Notes: generated from the sequence alone by a model not told the origin. A stretch of DNA of 64,000 nucleotides from Trinickia dinghuensis (GCF_003367175.1 NZ_QRGA01000005.1:271921-335920), one strand, 5' to 3'; positions 17,540 to 26,579 are shown, counted from the first letter of the stretch. Numbers and translations: made by a program.

Positions 17540-17776
17540 ATGGCGGTGTCCGGGAAGGTCAGCGGTGAGGATTGGTCCGTATCGGTCGAAGTTGTTCGGG
17601 TGCCGGACGGGTTCGTGCCGGCGATCCATGTAATTCATAACAAACCAAAAGGTAAATTCGAGCACCATTTCAAGCACCACAAGGTGTCTCGAACGGAGCG
17701 TGAAGCGGTGCTGGAAGGGCTGCGCGAGGGGATGGGGTGGATTGGGCAAAAGATGGCGAATATTTTCAGCATCTAG
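17540..17776 (+). CDS. Small hypothetical protein
   Basis: This 78-residue soluble protein has a predicted beta N-terminal half and a C-terminal helix (REAVLEGLREGMGWIGQKMANIF). The middle is His/Lys rich. I do not recognise the family. The ATG at 17540 has GAGG at eight bases. No FNR box lies directly in front; it may be read through from the BON gene. Confidence 0.65.
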   Translation: MAVSGKVSGEDWSVSVEVVRVPDGFVPAIHVIHNKPKGKFEHHFKHHKVSRTEREAVLEGLREGMGWIGQKMANIFSI

Positions 17777-17842
17777 TCGCCATCGATCTAGTCGACATAA
17801 GTCCCCAAGCCGATCGCGCATTGCTTTCAGGCGTGCGCGGAA

Positions 17843-19276
17843 TCAGAATCGGCAATTGCCCATGCACTCGCTCCCCACGCTGGCAGGCAATGGCGATGTC
17901 GGCTGACGATGCGGCACATCCGCCAACTCGACGGATTCGAGGTAGCTCGGCACCTCGCAAGGCCAATGCAACTCTTCTGCGATCCGGCGCCGCAACGCAT
18001 CGGCGGCCGCCGGTTCTCCGTGCGTGATGAATGTCCGCTCGGGCGGCGTCGACATCGACGAGAGCCACTTCAGCGTTTCGCGATAGTCGGCGTGCGCGGA
18101 CAGCGATGAAATCGATTCGACCTTAGCGCGCACCGGTACGTATTCGCCGTGAATTTTTAGGGTTGGCGCATGAGCCTCCAGCGCTGCGCCGCGGGTCCCC
18201 GCCGCTTGGTATCCGACCAGCGCGATCGTGTTGCGTGAATCCGGTGCGAACGCCTTCAGGTGATGAAGCACGCGGCCGCCGGTGAGCATTCCGCTTCCGG
18301 CGATCACGACCATCGGCCCGCGCCTGCCCGATACCTCTTTCGACTGGTCAACGGTTTGCACCATGATCGCGGCTTTGCTGATCGAATCGGCTTGAGAAAG
18401 GGTGAGCCGATGCTCGCGCAGATGGCGCCGATAGAGATCGGTCACGGCTATCGCCATTGGACTATCGAGAAAGACCGGGACATTGGGCATACGGCCCGCT
18501 TCCTTCAGCAGCGCGATGTAGTGCAGTATCGTTTGTGTGCGACCGACGGCAAATGAGGGGATGATCACAACACCGCCGTGTTTGAAGGTGCGCGCGAAGA
18601 CTGCTTCGAGTTCGGCCGCCGGATCGCTTTCGGCATGCAGACGATCCCCATAGGTCGACTCGACGACGAGATAGTCCGCATGCATGATCGGCATCGGCTC
18701 GCGCATGATGGGATCGGAGAGACGCCCGAGGTCGCCGGAGAAAGCGACTAGCTTTCCGTTCATGTAAATGACGAGGCTCGCGGCGCCCAAGATATGCCCT
18801 GCGGGAAGAAGCCGAAAGCATGCTTGATCGGCAAGCGTGACTGGCGTGTTGAATTCACAGGGTACAAGTTGCTTGAGGACGCGCTCGGCGTCGTCGAGGG
18901 TATAGAGCGGCAAGGCGGGATGGTGTTTCGAGTAGGCATGCCGGTTCGCGAATTCGGCTTCTTCCTCCTGTAGCTTCGCGCTGTCGCGTAGCATGACGCC
19001 GCACAAGTCGACCGTGCCCGAGGTCGCATAGACTGGGCCGCGGTATCCCATACGGGCGAGCACGGGCAAGTACCCGGAATGATCGATATGGGCATGGGTG
19101 AGGATCACCGCATCGAGCTTATCGATGGCGAACGGCGGCGGCGCCCAATTGCGCAGGCGTAAGTTCTTGGTGCCTTCGAACAAGCCGCAATCGATCAATA
19201 CTCGGATGCCGGCTCCCTCGAGCAGATATTTCGAACCGGTGACCGTCTCGGCGGCGCCAAGGAACGTCAGCTTCAT
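17843..19276 (-). CDS. Metallo-beta-lactamase / beta-CASP RNA-processing nuclease
   Basis: This 477-residue protein has an N-terminal metallo-beta-lactamase fold with HAHIDHSG (zinc ligands), a beta-CASP domain in the middle and the C-terminal RMMBL segment with SAHADYRE. The family processes RNA as an endo/exonuclease (CPSF73/YSH1 type). The start at 19276 overlaps the stop of the LOG gene by four bases, so both are coupled. FNR boxes at 20275 and 20312 lie before the operon. It may adjust RNA turnover during anoxia. Confidence 0.88.
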   Translation of the reverse strand: MKLTFLGAAETVTGSKYLLEGAGIRVLIDCGLFEGTKNLRLRNWAPPPFAIDKLDAVILTHAHIDHSGYLPVLARMGYRGPVYATSGTVDLCGVMLRDSAKLQEEEAEFANRHAYSKHHPALPLYTLDDAERVLKQLVPCEFNTPVTLADQACFRLLPAGHILGAASLVIYMNGKLVAFSGDLGRLSDPIMREPMPIMHADYLVVESTYGDRLHAESDPAAELEAVFARTFKHGGVVIIPSFAVGRTQTILHYIALLKEAGRMPNVPVFLDSPMAIAVTDLYRRHLREHRLTLSQADSISKAAIMVQTVDQSKEVSGRRGPMVVIAGSGMLTGGRVLHHLKAFAPDSRNTIALVGYQAAGTRGAALEAHAPTLKIHGEYVPVRAKVESISSLSAHADYRETLKWLSSMSTPPERTFITHGEPAAADALRRRIAEELHWPCEVPSYLESVELADVPHRQPTSPLPASVGSECMGNCRF

Positions 19277-20220
19277 GGTTTCTCTCCCGCGGCCATGGCA
19301 GGCCGCCGATTCATCGGCTCGCACACCGACTCCTGCGAGCCGTACCACTTGGAAATCACATCCCAGATTTCGTCGGCGGATTCCGCGAACGTCAGCAATT
19401 CCGCATCGTTCGGGGCGATGGCGCCTTCATCGACTAGGAAATCGAAATCGATTGCATGTCGCCAATATCGCTCGCCGACCAGCACGACGGGCAGCGACGC
19501 GATCTTGCTCGTCTGCAACAACGTTAGTACCTCGAAGAGTTCATCGCAGGTCCCGTAGCCTCCGGGGAAGAAAACCGCGGCTTTGGCACGTTCGAGCAAG
19601 TGCATCTTTCGGATGGCGAAATAATGCAGCTTGAAACACAGGTCCGGGCTGATATAGGGATTGGGGAGTTGTTCGCGCGGCAGGGAGATGTTCAAACCGA
19701 TGCTAGGCGCGCCCGATTCGAATGCGCCGCGATTGGCTGCTTCCATGATGCCCGGGCCGCCGCCCGTAACGACAGCGAGTCTCGGAACCCTCTCCGTGGC
19801 ACATCGGGTGGCGACGATGCGGCCGAATTCGCGTGCAATCGAGTAATAGCGGCTTTTGTCCGCCAACCGTTTCGCTATCTCGACGGCTCGCGCGAGGCCG
19901 GAATCGCAAGGCGCGTTCGCCAGTGCTCGCTGTGCCGCGCTCAATCGCTGCGCGGCGACTTCCGGCTCGATCAAGCGCGTGCTGCCGTAGACCACCACGG
20001 TGTGCTCGATTCCGAGGCGTTGCAGGATTTCTTCGGTCTTCCAGAAGTCCAGTTGCAGGCGCACTCCGCACATTTCGGGCCGAAGTAGAAAAGCCCTATC
20101 TTCATCTGCTTGCTGGTAGCTCGGGCTCGCAATGAGTCTGCGGACGCGCTCGCGCGCTTCGGCATCACTCTCGAGATCAGAACGCTCGGTCATCGAGTGT
20201 CTCGTGGGTTGGTCGTGCAT
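19273..20220 (-). CDS. LOG-family (lysine-decarboxylase-like) nucleotide hydrolase
   Basis: This 315-residue protein carries the LOG signature PGGYGTCDELFE and the upstream GGGPGIMEAAN motif, in a Rossmann fold. LOG proteins are phosphoribohydrolases acting on nucleoside monophosphates (cytokinin activation in plants; PpnN-like nucleotide cleavage in bacteria). It is long for the family, with about 90 extra N-terminal residues. Start choice is uncertain: 20220 or an in-frame ATG at 20193, neither with a clear ribosome site. It is coupled to the beta-CASP nuclease gene. Confidence 0.82.
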   Translation of the reverse strand: MHDQPTRHSMTERSDLESDAEARERVRRLIASPSYQQADEDRAFLLRPEMCGVRLQLDFWKTEEILQRLGIEHTVVVYGSTRLIEPEVAAQRLSAAQRALANAPCDSGLARAVEIAKRLADKSRYYSIAREFGRIVATRCATERVPRLAVVTGGGPGIMEAANRGAFESGAPSIGLNISLPREQLPNPYISPDLCFKLHYFAIRKMHLLERAKAAVFFPGGYGTCDELFEVLTLLQTSKIASLPVVLVGERYWRHAIDFDFLVDEGAIAPNDAELLTFAESADEIWDVISKWYGSQESVCEPMNRRPAMAAGEKP

Positions 20221-20274
20221 CGGGGCGGCTCAGTCGCCGTAGTTGCATCTTCTTCCTCATGACGAATTTCGTGG

Positions 20275-20288
20275 CTGACGCAGATCAA
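20275..20288 (-). promoter_or_regulatory. FNR-type box before the LOG-nuclease pair
   Basis: CTGACGCAGATCAA has one mismatch, centred 61 bp before the LOG start at 20220. Confidence 0.6.
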
Positions 20289-20311
20289 CCTAGGTGCTCA
20301 ATTGCGTCGAC

Positions 20312-20325
20312 TTGATTCGCGTCAA
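20312..20325 (+). promoter_or_regulatory. FNR-type box before the third BON gene
   Basis: TTGATTCGCGTCAA is a perfect match, centred 81 bp before the BON gene at 20400 and 37 bp from the neighbouring box. Confidence 0.72.
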
Positions 20326-20399
20326 CGACGTTCTTCGCCGCTGCGCAAAGCTATATCCATGCGATGACCTGATACGGTCGAATGGAATGGAGAGCGGCA

Positions 20400-20825
20400 A
20401 TGAAATCCGATGCGCAACTGAAGCAGGAAGTGGAAGACGAACTGAAATGGGCTGAGGGCGTTCCCAGCGAGGCCATTAAAGTGCGGGTCGATCGTGGGTG
20501 CGTGACCCTCACTGGAGAGGTCGATTGGGGCTCACAGCGCTACACGGCCGAGTTGGTGGCAAGCCGCACACTCGGGGTGATCGGTGTGATGAATCAGATC
20601 GCTGTAAAGCGCGACGCCGATCCGACGTTGATCGCCGAGCAGATCACGGCGGCTCTGAAGCACCATGCGCTGGACGATGCACGGAAGCTCCAGATCGAAG
20701 TCAAAGACGGCGTCGTGACATTGCGCGGGCAGGTGAGTTCGCTGGAGGAAAAACGTGCGGTCCACGGCGTCGCATGCGCGAGCTTCGGCGTGCGGCAGGT
20801 CGTGGATCTGACTACGGTTTCCTGA
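20400..20825 (+). CDS. BON-domain protein, two repeats
   Basis: This 141-residue protein has two BON domains (about 1-70 and 73-141). Its first domain aligns with the middle domain of the protein at 8772 (shared VTLTGEVDW), so it looks like a paralogue lacking the first repeat. The ATG at 20400 follows GGAGAGCGG. BON domains are thought to bind membranes; no signal peptide is seen. Confidence 0.85.
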   Translation: MKSDAQLKQEVEDELKWAEGVPSEAIKVRVDRGCVTLTGEVDWGSQRYTAELVASRTLGVIGVMNQIAVKRDADPTLIAEQITAALKHHALDDARKLQIEVKDGVVTLRGQVSSLEEKRAVHGVACASFGVRQVVDLTTVS

Positions 20826-20874
20826 GCGCGGGAGCTAGCCTTTGTCCGGTGGCTCTCTCGGAAACCTTTCTCGA

Positions 20875-20888
20875 TTGACACACGTCAA
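20875..20888 (+). promoter_or_regulatory. FNR-type box before the second alcohol dehydrogenase
   Basis: TTGACACACGTCAA is a perfect match, centred 84 bp before the dehydrogenase start. Confidence 0.75.
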
Positions 20889-20965
20889 GCCGGGGCGACA
20901 GGGCAGGCCATAAGGTAGTTTCTGTGGCGAACCAACTCATTCAATGTTGCGGAGGTAATTCTGCG

Positions 20966-22003
20966 ATGAAAGCACTCGTCTATCACGGCCCCGGAAAATG
21001 CTCGCTCGAAGACCGACAGCAGCCGGCCATCATCGATCCGACAGACGCGATCGTGCGGGTCACGCGTACGACAATTTGCGGCACGGATCTGCACATCCTC
21101 AAGGGAGACGTGCCGACTTGCGAGCCTGGCCGCATCCTCGGCCATGAGGGCGTGGGCGTCATCCACGAGGCCGGTTCCGCCGTCTCGTCGTTCAAGCCCG
21201 GCGACCATGTTTTGATCTCCTGCATTTCGTCGTGCGGGAAATGCGAATACTGCCGGCGCGGCATGTATTCCCACTGCGCGACGGGTGGCTGGATCCTAGG
21301 CAACCGCATCGACGGCACGCAGGCCGAGTATGTACGCATTCCGCACGCCGACACGAGCCTCTATCCCATCATGCCGAATGCGGACGAGGATGCGCTCGTG
21401 ATGTTGTCGGACATTTTGCCGACGGGGTTCGAATGCGGTGTGCTCAACGGCAAGGTCGAGCCAGGCAGCACCGTGGCGATCGTAGGCGCCGGCCCGATCG
21501 GTCTTGCGGCGCTCCTGACCGCTCAGTTCTACTCCCCGGCGCGAATCATGATGATCGACCGCGATACGAATCGGCTCGAAATGGCGCATCGTTTCGGCGC
21601 GACCGATTGCATCGACGTCGGCGCGGTCGATCCGCAGGCCGCCGTGATGAAGCTGACCGAGGGCGTCGGTGCCGACTGCGTGATCGAAGCCGTCGGCGTG
21701 CCCACGACTTTCGAATTGTGCGAAGCGCTTGTTGCGCCGGGCGGGACCATTGCGAATATCGGTGTCCACGGCATCAAGGCCGACATCCATCTCGAAAGGT
21801 TGTGGGATCGCAACATCGCGATCACGACGCGCCTCGTCGACACGGTCAGCACGCCCATGCTGCTTAAGACGGTACGTTCCGGAAGGCTCGACCCGAAGCA
21901 ACTCATTACGCATCGCTTCAAGCTTGAGGAAATCGGTGCAGCCTACGACACGTTTGGACGTGCCGCCGACACCCATGCACTGAAAGTGCTGATCGAGACC
22001 TGA
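20966..22003 (+). CDS. Zinc-dependent alcohol dehydrogenase (MDR family)
   Basis: This 345-residue enzyme has the catalytic zinc residues in ICGTDLH and GHEGVG, the structural zinc cluster CGKCEYCRRGMYSHC, and a Rossmann GAGPIG. It would oxidise alcohols or reduce aldehydes with NAD(H), and resembles the secondary-alcohol/isopropanol branch. The ATG at 20966 has GGAGG upstream. It has its own FNR box and is only distantly similar to the dehydrogenase at 7749. Confidence 0.88.
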   Translation: MKALVYHGPGKCSLEDRQQPAIIDPTDAIVRVTRTTICGTDLHILKGDVPTCEPGRILGHEGVGVIHEAGSAVSSFKPGDHVLISCISSCGKCEYCRRGMYSHCATGGWILGNRIDGTQAEYVRIPHADTSLYPIMPNADEDALVMLSDILPTGFECGVLNGKVEPGSTVAIVGAGPIGLAALLTAQFYSPARIMMIDRDTNRLEMAHRFGATDCIDVGAVDPQAAVMKLTEGVGADCVIEAVGVPTTFELCEALVAPGGTIANIGVHGIKADIHLERLWDRNIAITTRLVDTVSTPMLLKTVRSGRLDPKQLITHRFKLEEIGAAYDTFGRAADTHALKVLIET

Positions 22004-22057
22004 GTTTCCTCCTTCAGCCCGCTGGTGTCGGTGGGCCATTTCAGTACGAGGATCATT

Positions 22058-22651
22058 ATGGTTAAAAGGCTAATCTGCGTCCTTTTCTTGCTGCTGCCGG
22101 GATCGTTCCTGATTCTCGGCGCGGCGTGTATTGATGCTCGCCTGCGAAATAGGATCGTGCAATTCGCCGGCGTGATCGATCCGTTCGATTGGGCTCGCGC
22201 CCAATGTACCGCCGTGCGGGCGCGCCATGTGCGCGGAAGGCGATTCGTTCGCGCTGTCGCCGTCTTGATTGCAAGCTATACGCTGAGCTGTGCACTTGCA
22301 CGCGCTCAGGAAGCGGAGCCGATCGCGCCCGTTACGGAAAACGGCGTGACCTACGTAACAGGTGGCGTGGGCGAGGATGAATCGTCCGCGATCCGCGCGA
22401 TGTCGTCGAAATTCAATCTGCGCATGCTCTTCGCGGGCAAGGACGGTATCTATCTGTCCGATGTCGACGTCGTCGTCACCGGGTCTTCCGGGGCGCATGT
22501 CCTCACGGTGCGCACCAGCGGGCCGATGCTTTATGCGCGGCTTGCACCGGGGCGTTATCACATCAGCGCAACGGGCGAGCAAGGAAAGCTCGAACGATGG
22601 GCTACGGTGCCGCAACACGGTGGCACCAACGTCAACTTCTATTGGAGATGA
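22058..22651 (+). CDS. Secreted or membrane hypothetical protein with carboxypeptidase-regulatory-like domain
   Basis: This 197-residue reading frame has two hydrophobic stretches: residues 3-24, and a second at about 65-85 that looks like a signal peptide ending ALARAQ. The C-terminal ~110 residues form a beta-rich domain of carboxypeptidase-regulatory type (YLSDVDVVVTG, LAPGRYHISATGEQGK). The ATG at 22058 has GAGG upstream; an in-frame GTG at 22229 would give a 140-residue secreted protein alone. It overlaps the region just before the CBS gene, so the two are probably coupled. The function is unknown. Confidence 0.7.
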   Translation: MVKRLICVLFLLLPGSFLILGAACIDARLRNRIVQFAGVIDPFDWARAQCTAVRARHVRGRRFVRAVAVLIASYTLSCALARAQEAEPIAPVTENGVTYVTGGVGEDESSAIRAMSSKFNLRMLFAGKDGIYLSDVDVVVTGSSGAHVLTVRTSGPMLYARLAPGRYHISATGEQGKLERWATVPQHGGTNVNFYWR

Positions 22652-22653
22652 AC

Positions 22654-23115
22654 ATGAAGGTGAGTGACATCCATAGTTGCGGCACGATTCACATTCCCAT
22701 GTCTTGCACGCTGCGGGAAGCCGCCATTCAGATGCGCGATCAGCATGTCGGTGCACTGATTGTCACCGGTGGCCCCGTCGGCCGCATTGCCGGCATCGTG
22801 ACGGACCGCGATATCGTATTGCATGGCGTCACCTTAGGGAGGGCGACGAACGATATGCTGGTCGCGGACGTCATGACCAACGACGTCGTGACGATCGACG
22901 CGGGAGCGGACGTGGCCGACGCGATGGAGGCGATGGCAACGCATGGCGTGCGGCGGCTCGCGACGACGACCCGAAGCAAGGACATCATCGGGGTGCTTTC
23001 GCTCGACGACATCGTGGCCGCGCTCGGCCGAGAATTGGGGTTGCTCGGGAGCATCATCAATCGCGAACAGTGCCGAGAAAACACCGGCAGTGTGCAATCG
23101 GCGTTTCACGCGTGA
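22654..23115 (+). CDS. CBS-domain pair protein
   Basis: This 153-residue protein consists of two CBS domains (about 5-60 and 72-125), modules that bind adenosine nucleotides and sense energy state. The G-x-x-TDRDIV motif is present. The ATG at 22654 has GGAG at good spacing; an ATG at 22648 is too close. It starts two bases after the preceding stop. It is comparable in design to Hrp1 of mycobacteria and to the second CBS protein here at 48108. Confidence 0.88.
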   Translation: MKVSDIHSCGTIHIPMSCTLREAAIQMRDQHVGALIVTGGPVGRIAGIVTDRDIVLHGVTLGRATNDMLVADVMTNDVVTIDAGADVADAMEAMATHGVRRLATTTRSKDIIGVLSLDDIVAALGRELGLLGSIINREQCRENTGSVQSAFHA

Positions 23116-23152
23116 CTGAACACGCGTGCACGCGAATGCTGGCGACGAACCA

Positions 23153-24085
23153 ATGAGCCGGATCCTCACCGTGACGCTGAACCCCGCTGTCGACTTGTCG
23201 ACGGCCGTCGAACGGGTGACGGATACATCTAAGCTGCGCTGCGATGCTGCGTTAAAGCATCCTGGTGGGGGAGGGATAAACGTCGCGCGCATGATCAACC
23301 GGCTCGGCGGGGATTGCATCGCCCTGTATTTGGCCGGCGGCCCACTCGGACAAGAATTATGCCAGCTTATCGAAGCGGAGGGCGTGCGAGGGCAGTGCAT
23401 CGAAATTGCCGGCGAAACGCGCGAAAGCTTCGCTGTCTACGAGAAATCGACGGGGCGGCAATTTCGCTTCGTACTCCCCGGCCCAGTGGTCTCCGAGCGC
23501 GAGTGGGAAAGCTGTCTCGAGCGGTTCGAGTCGTTCGAGCCGGCGGCAAACTATCTTGTGCTGAGCGGCAGCCTACCGCCGGGCGTTCCGGCCGATATCT
23601 ACGTGTCGTTCATATGCGCGGCGCGAGCCAACGGGACTCGTGTCGTGCTAGATAGCTCAGGCCCAGCCTTGCGCGCCGCGCTCGACGCAGGCGTCTTCCT
23701 TGTCAAGCCGAGTTTGGGCGAGTTGTCCGAGCTAGCCGGGCGAGCGCTTGCCGGCGAGTCCGAATGGCGTGCAGCCGCGCTCCACTTAGTCCGCAACGGC
23801 CGGGCGCAAATCGTTGCCTTGACACTGGGTAGCCTTGGGGCGCTGCTCGTGACCGAGCACGAGGTTTTGCGAGCCGGTGCGCTGCCGGTGAGCGTGGTGA
23901 GCGCGATCGGTGCGGGCGACGCTTTGGTGGGTGCGCTCGTCTGGGCGCTCGATCGAGACCTTGCGCTCGCCGAGGCGTTTCGCTATGGGCTGGCTGCCGC
24001 GTCGGCATCGCTCGCGAGCCCCGGCACCGGGCTATGCAACTCGGAAGAGGTCGAGCGGATTTACCGTCAGGTCGACATCAAATGA
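23153..24085 (+). CDS. pfkB: PfkB-family phosphofructokinase
   Basis: This 310-residue ribokinase-family sugar kinase resembles 6-phosphofructokinase II or 1-phosphofructokinase. The opening ILTVTLNPAVDLST, the GGGGINVAR motif and the C-terminal GAGDALVGALVWA (catalytic Asp) are typical of that subgroup. It would support glycolytic flux. The ATG at 23153 lacks a strong ribosome site. It lies 37 bases after the CBS gene and is probably in the same transcript. Confidence 0.87.
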   Translation: MSRILTVTLNPAVDLSTAVERVTDTSKLRCDAALKHPGGGGINVARMINRLGGDCIALYLAGGPLGQELCQLIEAEGVRGQCIEIAGETRESFAVYEKSTGRQFRFVLPGPVVSEREWESCLERFESFEPAANYLVLSGSLPPGVPADIYVSFICAARANGTRVVLDSSGPALRAALDAGVFLVKPSLGELSELAGRALAGESEWRAAALHLVRNGRAQIVALTLGSLGALLVTEHEVLRAGALPVSVVSAIGAGDALVGALVWALDRDLALAEAFRYGLAAASASLASPGTGLCNSEEVERIYRQVDIK

Positions 24086-24245
24086 CTTCATGATGCATGT
24101 GCAACATGTGCGTGGCGTTGCGAACGTGTCGTATTTGACTTATTTAAAAGCGCGGAAGAAGATGCATTCTATCGCCGCTCCGATCCGATAACCCAGGCAT
24201 TGGTGATCGAAGGATGCGGCGGAACCCTACCGCAAGGGAGAATGC

Positions 24246-25361
24246 ATGAACTCCCCGGACAGCGACCCGGCGCGAAGAACCGTAGCAAGCTTGCACGTCG
24301 ACGTTCCGACAGAGGAGCGCTATCAGCTATTCATCGACGCCGTTCAGGATTATGCGATTTTCATGCTTGATCCGTCCGGCTACATTGCGAGCTGGAATAA
24401 GGGCGCCCAGCGGGCCAAGGGATATTTACCCGAAGAAATCATAGGCCTCCATTTCTCGGTTTTTTACACCCCCGAGGATATCGCCGCTGGCAAGCCCGAG
24501 CGTGAGTTGGCTGCTGCGTCGGCACAAGGGCGGGTTGAAGACGAAGGCTGGCGCATGCGCCGCGATGGGTCGCGCTTTTGGGCCGACGTCATTATCACGG
24601 CCGTGCACGACGCACTTGGCAATCTCGTCGGATTTATCAAGGTTACGCGCGACTTGACTGAACGCAGACGGCTCGCGGAACTGGAAAATGCAAGCTTCGT
24701 CTCTGCACAAATGCTGGCTACAAGAGAAGACGAGCAAAAGCGTATCGCGAGAGAACTGCATGACGATCTCGGTCAACGATTGACCGCGCTCAAGATGAGC
24801 GTGGCGGAGCTCGAAGCGAAGCTCGGTGCTCAAGGTGCTTCGGCACTGCTCTTGTCCGATACAGAGGGCATTGAAAGTCAGATCGATTCGATGGCAATGA
24901 CGGTGCGTCGAATTGCATCCGACTTGCGCCCGCCAGTGCTCGACGACCTGGGCCTCGAGGCAGCGATCGAGTGGCTGGTGGACAGTTTCGGCCAGCGCTA
25001 TGGCGTGAACGTGAGCGCGCGGGTCGAGGCTGATGACTTGGCATTTTCGCCGCCTGCTGCCACCGCTATCTTTCGTATGATTCAGGAAGCGCTGACGAAT
25101 GTGGTTCGGCATGCACAAGCGTCGAACGTTTGGATCGAATTGCACCGTGCCGGTGACGCATGCGCGATACGCATCGAAGACGACGGCGATGGCGCGACTC
25201 TCGACGCCCCACGCAAGGAAAAGTCGTTTGGCTTGCTCGGTATGCACGAGCGGGTTCGGCAGTTAAGTGGTTCGATCTCGATCGATAGCGCGCCCGGAGA
25301 AGGTTTTCGGATTGCCATCCGGCTTCCTCTCAGTGTGGTCGCGCCCGATTCGATCGATTGA
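24246..25361 (+). CDS. PAS-domain sensor histidine kinase, HisKA_3 type
   Basis: This 371-residue protein has one PAS domain (about 26-138), a HisKA_3 dimerisation helix with the phospho-acceptor His172 (RELHDDLGQR), and a HATPase domain with the N box (EALTNVVRHA) and GLLGMHER. No transmembrane segment is visible, so it is probably cytoplasmic. Kinases of this class normally signal to NarL/LuxR-type regulators, but no response regulator is encoded in the window. GGGAG precedes the ATG. Confidence 0.9.
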   Translation: MNSPDSDPARRTVASLHVDVPTEERYQLFIDAVQDYAIFMLDPSGYIASWNKGAQRAKGYLPEEIIGLHFSVFYTPEDIAAGKPERELAAASAQGRVEDEGWRMRRDGSRFWADVIITAVHDALGNLVGFIKVTRDLTERRRLAELENASFVSAQMLATREDEQKRIARELHDDLGQRLTALKMSVAELEAKLGAQGASALLLSDTEGIESQIDSMAMTVRRIASDLRPPVLDDLGLEAAIEWLVDSFGQRYGVNVSARVEADDLAFSPPAATAIFRMIQEALTNVVRHAQASNVWIELHRAGDACAIRIEDDGDGATLDAPRKEKSFGLLGMHERVRQLSGSISIDSAPGEGFRIAIRLPLSVVAPDSID

Positions 25362-25370
25362 GCCGGCTCG

Positions 25371-26405
25371 TTACCACAGGACATCGCTCAGCGGGCGGCG
25401 CGGCGCGCGTTCCGCGATTTGCGGCCCGTAACCGATTCGCAGCAACAACTGCGGGATGGCATTCAAGCCCGCGCTCGCGCGCAGACGCTCGCGCAACGGC
25501 GCGATTTCGATCGGCTGATTCAAATAAGACGCAGTCAAGCCGTGGCGGGTGGCGCTCAACAATAATCGCTCCAACGCTTGGCCCGCGGCGAGCCAGGCCT
25601 CGCGGATGTCGCTGTCGGTGGCGACGACGAGCAGGAGCGGCGAGCCCGCCAGCAGTTTGTGGTGCATCGCGGCCATGCCTTCGCCGATATCGAACGTACG
25701 GATCGCCGACGCGGCGATCGGCACCGCTAGGTTCAGCAATGCCGCCACGCCAGCCGCATCGGCTGGCATCCCATCGCTACTGCGTTTCGGATGTATCCAG
25801 CACGCCAGTTCACGGCGAAAGCATGGATCGGCGAATTGCAGCGCATCAGCCTCGGCGATTAGGTCGGCGAGGCGCGATCGCTTTACCGCATCGTCGATGC
25901 ATAGAATCTGCGCTCCTTCGGTTTCGCCCGCTTCGATCAGGCTGTGTCTCACGTTGTCCGCCACGGGCGTGCTCGAAAACGCCTTGCGCACGGTGGCGCG
26001 CCCGGGAATCGCGTTGAACAGCGGGGCCAGGCTTTCGTCTTGGTAGCCTCTCTCCGACACCTGCACGTGAGCCAGCATGTCGGGATCGACCTGCGAGGGA
26101 AACAACGTGATTCGGTAGCCGAGTCCATAGTGATTGAGTGCCGTGCGCAGATTAAATAGCGCGGCCCCGCAACTGATGGTCAGTTCGCGGTCGAATGGAT
26201 CGACGACCGGCAATGCGCGCATCCGATCGGCGCACAGCGTGATGGAATCGTCGTCGACGATGAAATGCCACGGTTGTGAATTGTGGCTTGACGGTGCGAG
26301 CACGGCGTATTGCACCGCGTGGCGCAGTTTTTTGTTCATGCTTGCTTGCGGGTCGAGCGAATGGACGGCGATGTTGGGCGCGGGCGCGTGTGTGTCGGAG
26401 CTCAT
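25371..26405 (-). CDS. Acg-like nitroreductase-family protein
   Basis: This 344-residue protein has a duplicated nitroreductase fold (N half with APSSHNSQPWHF, C half with ATRHGLTASYLNQ). This arrangement is that of Acg (Rv2032) and related proteins of the mycobacterial dormancy regulon, some of which have lost reductase activity. The ATG at 26405 has GAGG about nine bases upstream. A perfect FNR box lies 97 bp before the start. It ends nine bases from the convergent histidine kinase gene. Confidence 0.83.
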   Translation of the reverse strand: MSSDTHAPAPNIAVHSLDPQASMNKKLRHAVQYAVLAPSSHNSQPWHFIVDDDSITLCADRMRALPVVDPFDRELTISCGAALFNLRTALNHYGLGYRITLFPSQVDPDMLAHVQVSERGYQDESLAPLFNAIPGRATVRKAFSSTPVADNVRHSLIEAGETEGAQILCIDDAVKRSRLADLIAEADALQFADPCFRRELACWIHPKRSSDGMPADAAGVAALLNLAVPIAASAIRTFDIGEGMAAMHHKLLAGSPLLLVVATDSDIREAWLAAGQALERLLLSATRHGLTASYLNQPIEIAPLRERLRASAGLNAIPQLLLRIGYGPQIAERAPRRPLSDVLW

Positions 26406-26495
26406 CTTAGATGTCCTCGAACGCTGCATTTTGGGGCGGTTTGAGTGTCTGGCCGATAGCTTCGATCAGTATTGGCGTCGTGCAACGGCCGGCGA

Positions 26496-26509
26496 TTGAC
26501 GAACATCAA
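26496..26509 (-). promoter_or_regulatory. FNR-type box before the Acg-like gene
   Basis: TTGACGAACATCAA is a perfect match, centred 97 bp before the Acg-like start. Confidence 0.75.
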
Positions 26510-26579
26510 ATCGATGGCGGATCGCGGTGTGAAACCCGATTCGGCACCCGGCTCTTTTCCCGATCGGAAGCTCCAGTCT

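Noticed and set aside
24133..24146. TTGACTTATTTAAA as an FNR box before the histidine kinase gene
   Set aside because: The right half has two mismatches and the surrounding sequence is AT rich, so it could arise by chance or be part of a core promoter.
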